Below, piece after piece: positions 31,869 through 35,870 of a DNA stretch of 35,870 nt. Each line of letters starts with the position of its first letter. The first letter of the stretch is position 1. The stretch is taken from NCBI GenBank assembly GCA_022561485.1, contig JADFRD010000013.1:1-35870 (forward strand). The letters are read 5' to 3'. A program made the translations under genes and the position numbers. This DNA comes from Fidelibacterota bacterium (GTDB lineage Bacteria; Fidelibacterota; Marinisomatia; Marinisomatales; TCS55). The notes below the pieces were generated by a model. That model saw only the letters and a list, made by a program, of their open reading frames with translations, was not told the origin of the DNA and did not search any database.

Positions 31869-31889
31869 ATTTAAAGTATTACTTTAAAT
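31869..31889. promoter_or_regulatory. Palindrome before the MerR-type gene, possible operator
   Basis: ATTTAAAGT, a 3-base spacer and ACTTTAAAT form a perfect 9+9 palindrome ending ten bases before the ATG of the MerR-type regulator. MerR-family proteins bind dyads of this size in the promoter spacer and often control themselves. AT-only composition makes chance possible. Confidence 0.35.
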
Positions 31890-31898
31890 GTTGAATTT

Positions 31899-32270
31899 AT
31901 GGGAACCGATCCAAAACAAATTAAAAAATTATACTATTCCATTGGCGAAGTCAGTGAATTAACTGGTTTGAAACCCTATGTACTTCGTTATTGGGAAACA
32001 GAATTTAAGCAATTATCCCCACCAAAAAATCGAGCTGGAAATCGTACATATAGACAGAAAGATATTGATACAATATTATTAATTAAGGATTTACTATATA
32101 CTCGAAAGTTTACGATCAAAGGTGCAAAAAGCCAGTTAAAAACAAGTGAATCAATCGAAGAAATCGTGGAGAGCACTTCAACAATAGATCATCATAACGG
32201 TTCAACTGAAATATTGGTTAAAGTAAAGCAAGAATTAGAATCGTTGATAGAATTTTTACATCATCATTAA
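31899..32270 (+). CDS. MerR family transcriptional regulator
   Basis: 123 aa. The N-terminal winged helix is clear: 'YYSIGEVSELTGLKPYVLRYWETEF...PPKNRAGNRTYRQKDIDTILLIKDLLYTRKFTIKGAKSQL' (about 10-80), the standard MerR 'I.E.....L..LRYWE......R...G.R.Y...D'. The rest is about 40 residues of helix that could dimerise, with a His-rich end (FLHHH). It has no long effector domain, like the short MerR-type regulators often found next to core genes in FCB bacteria. The stop codon is directly followed by tRNA-Pro, so both share a transcript. Confidence 0.9.
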   Translation: MGTDPKQIKKLYYSIGEVSELTGLKPYVLRYWETEFKQLSPPKNRAGNRTYRQKDIDTILLIKDLLYTRKFTIKGAKSQLKTSESIEEIVESTSTIDHHNGSTEILVKVKQELESLIEFLHHH

Positions 32271-32344
32271 CGGAGCGTGGCGTAGCCCGGTAGCGCACTG
32301 CAATGGGGTTGCAGGGGTCGCAGGTTCAAATCCTGTCGCTCCGA
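32271..32344 (+). tRNA. tRNA-Pro (anticodon GGG)
   Basis: Acceptor arm CGGAGCG/CGCTCCG with A as discriminator, anticodon stem CTGCA/TGCAG with loop ATGGGGT giving GGG (reads CCC/CCU), T arm GCAGG/CCTGT with TTCAAAT. 74 bases, no encoded CCA. Its first base directly follows the stop codon of the MerR-type gene. A strong terminator lies 29 bases beyond. Confidence 0.96.
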
Positions 32345-32372
32345 CATCATCGATACACCCTCAATTCCTACG

Positions 32373-32401
32373 AGAAAACCCCCGAATTTCGGGGGTTTTC
32401 T
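32373..32401 (+). terminator. Rho-independent terminator after tRNA-Pro
   Basis: AGAAAACCCCCGAA and TTCGGGGGTTTTCT form a perfect long stem with an almost absent loop (the centre GAATTTC closes it). The A- and T-runs on either side make it usable in both directions, so it can also end the minus-strand gene ending at 32430. Confidence 0.9.
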
Positions 32402-32429
32402 GTTACTGAAACCTACCGGAAGTACTTTT

Positions 32430-33672
32430 TTATTTCAACAATATCATTTTCATGGTTTTGGTGAAGGTTGAGGCGTTGATCTGGTAAAAGTACATACCAG
32501 ATGGCAAGTTGCTACCGTTCCAAGTAACCCGGTAAGTTCCAGCAGGCTGAAACTCGTTGACCAAATTGTCCACTGTTTGACCAAGGATATTGTGCACAGT
32601 TATAGTCACAATACCACTTACAGGAATAGAGTATTCTATATTAGTTGTTGGATTAAACGGATTTGGATAGTTTTGGCTGAGCTGAAATTGATTGGGAATT
32701 TGATTATCAATCAACTCAACTGACAAAGGTAGTTCTGGGTTGTGAGCAATGAGTCCATCAACTCCAACCAGCCAGGCTTCTCCTGTCATAGTATTAATAC
32801 AAAGGTAAATAATACCTGAACCAAATTGGTCTTCTACGTTTTCCCAGTTGTTTCCCCCATCACTGCTGTAATAAAGGACGTTACTTGAATATGCATAGAG
32901 AGTGTTATCAGTTACAACAAAGGTTACCTGTTAATCCGTTAGTAGCTGGCACAGTTATTGCTAAGAACGTATTGCCTCTATCAGAACTTTTGAGCATCTG
33001 TGGTGAACCACCAGTGGTAATATATATGTTAGAATTGTAACCATCAATTCGTTTAATATAATCAGTGGTTCCAATATCAACAACATTCCAGCTTAGGCCA
33101 TTGTCTTCTGATCGAAGTAAAATACCTTGGTAATTTTCATCCCATCCGCCAGCTAAAAATTCATTAGGACCAATGCATTTTATTGAGCGAATTTCACCAC
33201 CAGCAGGGTTGTTATACACTTCTGTCCATGTCTGTCCATCTGTAGTTCTAAGAATGGTTGTGTTATCACCACCAGCTATTCCAGAATCCGGACTCCAGAA
33301 GTACATATCGAAGATTGTAGCTCCACCAAAGACTTCTCGTTGCTCAACCCAATTGGCACCACCATCAGTTGTTTTTGAAATGGTTTCATTTTCACCGCCG
33401 AGATAACCAATGTCATCATCTACAAAAAAGAGACACTTGATGTCATATGGGTTACCAGCCGGCAATGGCTGATTGGCAAATCCACTGCCAGCGTTACGTA
33501 TGTAGGTACCGTTTCCACCACCAGCATGTACAGTGCCATTTGGCGTGACTGCAATGCTGTACAGGCTGTGCATTTGTGTGTCAGGGTTGGGGATAATAGT
33601 CCACTCGCCTTGAGCAAACACGGGCACGGCTACCAAAGTGACCATCACGAGTATGTTTAACAAGTTTTTCAT
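32430..33672 (-). pseudogene. Frameshifted secreted YCF48/BNR-type propeller protein with T9SS-type C-terminal sorting domain
   Basis: The start is the ATG at 33672, with GGAGGAG six bases upstream; a longer frame to 33717 has none. A signal peptide (to 'VPVFAQ') is followed by BNR/YCF48-like repeats ('TPNGTVHAGGGNGTYIRN', 'TTDGGANWVEQ', 'RTTDGQTWTEVYNN', 'RSEDNGLSWNVVD'). The frame stops at 32908. The minus strand just beyond about 32925 reads on in another frame as 'FVVTDNTLYAYSSNVLYYSS', then another propeller repeat, and then 'QLSQNYPNPFNPTTNIEYS...GMYFYQINA...KTMKMILLK', a complete Por-type sorting domain. A one-base insertion or two-base deletion near 32918-32926 explains the break. It would otherwise be about 413 residues. 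Either a pseudogene or a sequencing error. Confidence 0.85.
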
Positions 33673-33737
33673 GATTTTCTCCTCCAATAAAGAAATATTT
33701 ATTATCCTGGTTTTCAATGTTTTGATGGATTTAATAG

Positions 33738-34004
33738 TTAGTTCTGGTTTTTTATCATGTGTTCATATTCACTATGAGCGCCAATCCAAACCCAAATAAA
33801 ATTTTTATTATCCTCGACTGCTAAAGCCCTATAATTAATTCCAACTCGTATAGACCATAATTTGCCTACTTTCTTGAAATGAAAGGATGGATAAAATGGG
33901 TTTAATTTGAGTACTTCAAAATTTTTCTTTGCTACCTTTTGAACCGGCTTTGGTAGTTCCTCAAAGCATTTCCAGAAACGGTTTGTTGTCCGGTGTATTA
34001 TAAT
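33738..34004 (-). CDS. RelE/ParE-like toxin with non-standard start codon
   Basis: The minus strand encodes 88 residues beginning IIIHRTTNRFWKCFEELPKP and containing 'FHFKKVGKLWSIRVGINYRALAVE' and 'FIWVWIGAHSEYEHMI', the pattern of RelE-like ribosome-dependent mRNA interferases. No ATG, GTG or TTG is in frame upstream of this; a TAG precedes it by 12 codons. An ATT at 34004 has CGGAAG eight bases before it, so a rare AUU (or AUA) start is possible. The frame overlaps the antitoxin by seven bases, the usual coupling. Alternatively the start was lost by mutation. Its size and the antitoxin partner support a real toxin gene. Confidence 0.6.
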   Translation of the reverse strand: MIIHRTTNRFWKCFEELPKPVQKVAKKNFEVLKLNPFYPSFHFKKVGKLWSIRVGINYRALAVEDNKNFIWVWIGAHSEYEHMIKNQN

Positions 34005-34198
34005 TCTGTAAGCTTCCGTTTTGCTTTTTCGCTAAGAGCTTCCTCAACTAAAAAATCCAACATCCCTGATTCTGAATCAGCCTTAATCTGATTATCCCAT
34101 TTTTTCCAGTCCCTAGCAATAAACCATTCTTTTAAACGAGAATATTCCTCTTTTGGAAGGGATTCAATTGCAGTTTCGATTTCTTCTATTCTTGACAT
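33998..34198 (-). CDS. Antitoxin of a RelE-type toxin-antitoxin pair
   Basis: 66 aa: 'MSRIEEIETAIESLPKEEYSRLKEWFIARDWKKWD' followed by 'KADSESGMLDFLVEEALSEKAKRK'. This helix-rich protein matches small antitoxins that accompany RelE-like toxins in many bacteria; the short C-terminal segment would wrap the toxin. GAGAG stands eleven bases before the ATG. The stop overlaps the toxin frame. Antitoxin and toxin together normally repress their own promoter, which would lie in 34199-34300. Confidence 0.75.
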   Translation of the reverse strand: MSRIEEIETAIESLPKEEYSRLKEWFIARDWKKWDNQIKADSESGMLDFLVEEALSEKAKRKLTEL

Positions 34199-34378
34199 AT
34201 TATTACTTCTCTCATTTTATTTGCGGGCTAACTAATTACTTTCTTTAAATAGAAGCCTGCTCACTACTGTCGGTCTTAAAATATATTGGAGTTTAATCAC
34301 TCAACGAGTTTTATGCAATAAAAACATGGTGTTTTAAAAGAGTATTTTGTACGACAGATAACTTATGCGACCATTGGT

Positions 34379-34387
34379 GCTCCGACA
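34379..34387. repeat. 9-bp copy of the tRNA-Pro 3' end, possible attachment site
   Basis: GCTCCGACA here is identical to 32338-32346, the end of tRNA-Pro and two bases beyond. Between the copies lie the terminator, the frameshifted secreted gene and the toxin-antitoxin pair, an accessory set with no integrase. A short repeat like this could be the mark of a past tRNA-targeted insertion, but nine bases is weak evidence. Confidence 0.3.
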
Positions 34388-34398
34388 AAGTAAAATGA

Positions 34399-34434
34399 AG
34401 CCTTTTTCATATTGAGAAAGGCTCTTTATTTTCT
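34399..34434 (+). terminator. Terminator before the amidotransferase gene
   Basis: AGCCTTTTTC (34399-34408), loop ATATT and GAGAAAGGCT (34414-34423) form a ten-pair stem, followed by CTTTATTTTC. The ATG of the next gene follows directly. It may have been the original tRNA-Pro terminator before the accessory DNA was inserted. Confidence 0.7.
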
Positions 34435-34437
34435 TCT

Positions 34438-35085
34438 ATGTTTTCGAGTCATATAATGGTCATAGATCCATCTATGGCCAATCCGGAGATCCAGGCAATT
34501 AATAATATTGCCCTCCGTTCAGAATTGCCTATTTCAATTCATTTTCCTGCTCTTTTCGGATGCGATAGCATTACAAATAATAATGGACACATTGCCGGAA
34601 TCATTATCATGGGCAGTTTGGCTTCTGTTCATAATGAATATGAATGGCAAAAAGTTCTTCTAAGTTTTATCCTTCAAACATCTGATGACTTGACTCCGGT
34701 TTTGGGTATATGTTACGGACATCAATTCTTAGCCCATATCTTTGGCGGAAAAGTGGGACCGTTATGGAACGGTAAAAAAAAGAGGGGAGTGCGCAGCGTA
34801 AATTTATCTGCCAATCGCTTGTGGAATGATGAGAAATCAGGCATGTTAGCTTATTCACATTTAGAAGGTGTGGTGGAATGCCCAAATGATTTTGAAGTGA
34901 TTGCTACAAGCGAAATGGTTCAAATAGATGGAATTGCTTCAAAAACAAGACCGATATGGGGTTTTCAGCCACATATAGAAGCAACACAAAGTTTTTTAAA
35001 AAAACGAGAAGTGAATGAACATTTTAGCTATAATTTTGGATATGAAATCTTGGACTCATTTTTAAGATTTTGTTCAAATAAATAA
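34438..35085 (+). CDS. Class I glutamine amidotransferase domain protein
   Basis: 215 aa. The GATase fold is clear: 'HIAGIIIMGSLASVHNEYEW' (oxyanion-side loop), the nucleophile elbow 'LGICYGHQFLAH' with Cys92, and 'GFQPHIEAT' with His179 and Glu181 completing the triad. It resembles the GMP-synthase-like stand-alone amidotransferases rather than GuaA, CarA or PurQ. No synthase partner is adjacent, so its acceptor is unknown. It could hydrolyse gamma-glutamyl compounds. The first ATG is used; an alternative is seven codons on. No Shine-Dalgarno is seen, and the start lies right behind a terminator. Confidence 0.85.
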   Translation: MFSSHIMVIDPSMANPEIQAINNIALRSELPISIHFPALFGCDSITNNNGHIAGIIIMGSLASVHNEYEWQKVLLSFILQTSDDLTPVLGICYGHQFLAHIFGGKVGPLWNGKKKRGVRSVNLSANRLWNDEKSGMLAYSHLEGVVECPNDFEVIATSEMVQIDGIASKTRPIWGFQPHIEATQSFLKKREVNEHFSYNFGYEILDSFLRFCSNK

Positions 35086-35190
35086 GTATTTACAATTCCT
35101 TTATCCAGAATAAATCATGGCTAATGAAATAATCAGGTTATTTATATTCAGGTGCATCATTAAATAAATCAGATAGAAATTCAATTTATT

Positions 35191-35850
35191 ATGAACCTTT
35201 TTCAAGATCCAACATTTATCCCAATCACGATAATATTTTTAGTGTTATTATTGGTGGCGCTATGGCAAAAACTGGATAGATACATTCTTCCTTTATCCAT
35301 TGTTTATGTCGTCTATGCTGTTTACACAGCATTTACGATTGATGAAACCATCCCTGTAGAAACAGTGGCTCAACCCGTTGATGATACATATGTTGCTATT
35401 GACACAAATGAGGAGGGTATTAAACCTGTAGAAATCAATAATGATTTCGGCGAAGTCCATCTTCAACAGGACATCGTAAAAGTTGAAAATAAGCTCCTTA
35501 AACCCATTCCGGACCTTCGAGTTAATTCACTGCTTTTTTGTGAGTTTATGATAGACAGCATTCGGAAACCGATCAATATCGGGAACGAATTTCCTATAAC
35601 GCTTGAAAAAGTGTATTGTTATTCGGGGATTCGAAATGCCTTAGGGACAAGGACAATATTGTATGAATGGTATTTTGAAGGAAAATATATTGATACAATT
35701 CCGGTCAAAATTGACCGATCGGTTCATTGGCGTTCCTGGACATATAAAACAATAAAAGATGCTCAAGTGGGTCAGTGGTATGTTGTTATTAGGGATGAAC
35801 CAACCAATACAGCGTTAGATACGGCATACTTCAGAATAATTGACGAATGA
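35191..35850 (+). CDS. Membrane-anchored DUF2914 domain protein
   Basis: 219 aa. Two closely spaced hydrophobic helices (about 9-25 and 32-49) are followed by an acidic linker and a C-terminal domain from about 117: 'FCEFMIDSIRKPINIGNEFPI...VYCYSGIRNALG...ILYEWYFEGKYIDTIPVKID...WRSWTYKTIKDAQVGQWYVVIRDE'. This is the DUF2914 pattern ('R.P......F......VYCFT......G....H.WY..G.......L.V....WRTWS.K.......G.W.V.V'). That domain is beta-rich, exported and of unknown function. No Shine-Dalgarno is evident. It is the last gene, 105 bases after the amidotransferase, and ends 20 bases before the window edge. Confidence 0.8.
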   Translation: MNLFQDPTFIPITIIFLVLLLVALWQKLDRYILPLSIVYVVYAVYTAFTIDETIPVETVAQPVDDTYVAIDTNEEGIKPVEINNDFGEVHLQQDIVKVENKLLKPIPDLRVNSLLFCEFMIDSIRKPINIGNEFPITLEKVYCYSGIRNALGTRTILYEWYFEGKYIDTIPVKIDRSVHWRSWTYKTIKDAQVGQWYVVIRDEPTNTALDTAYFRIIDE

Positions 35851-35870
35851 CTAAAAAGAAATTTTCACTT

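Overview
This AT-rich window reads as a chromosomal segment from an uncultured-type FCB-group bacterium. Candidatus Marinimicrobia (Neomarinimicrobiota) or a close relative is my best guess. The basis is a Por/T9SS-type C-terminal sorting domain with a 'QNYPNPFNP' motif (minus strand, about 32430-32680), an alanine dehydrogenase gene directly behind pnp, and low-GC codon use. No rRNA, phage or CRISPR locus is present, and no protein similarity search was possible.

Left accessory part (1-8600). Three genes are separated by short stretches bounded by CTAAC/GTTRG-like boxes that resemble integron attC sites. They encode a MshEN domain protein with an unknown C-terminus, a secreted M1-like peptidase and a TolB-like propeller lipoprotein. 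The outer two sites share a 13-mer. Then come a lipoprotein remnant, a small membrane protein, a 160-bp MITE with perfect 18-bp inverted ends and a 5-bp target duplication, and a repeat-rich gap. After that are a four-helix membrane protein and a full-length but catalytically degenerate PurL paralogue, whose ribosome binding site lies in a strong hairpin. A gap holding several structured palindromes follows.

Core part (8600-32344). On the minus strand, an alanine/glycine:cation symporter gene is translationally coupled to suhB. On the plus strand, comEC overlaps an rnhB-yraN fusion. This is followed by lepB, a run of small unknown envelope or coiled-coil genes closed by a terminator, a DUF309 gene, tRNA-Leu (minus strand), a long-chain acyl-CoA synthetase, gpsA and tRNA-Arg. 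A TPR membrane protein comes next, and then the classical rimP-nusA-infB-rbfA-truB-ribF-rpsO-pnp block followed by ald. The transcription, translation and RNA-turnover genes are packed with overlaps (TTGA, ATGA), as expected for one operon. ald carries a terminator-shaped hairpin inside its own coding sequence. A MerR-type regulator ends directly against tRNA-Pro.

Right accessory part (32345-35870). Downstream of tRNA-Pro lie a strong terminator, a frameshifted secreted protein with a T9SS-type tail, and a RelE-like toxin-antitoxin pair whose toxin has no ATG/GTG/TTG start. A 9-bp copy of the tRNA-Pro 3' end lies beyond them, suggesting a small insertion at the tRNA. The window ends with a class I glutamine amidotransferase and a membrane-anchored DUF2914 protein.
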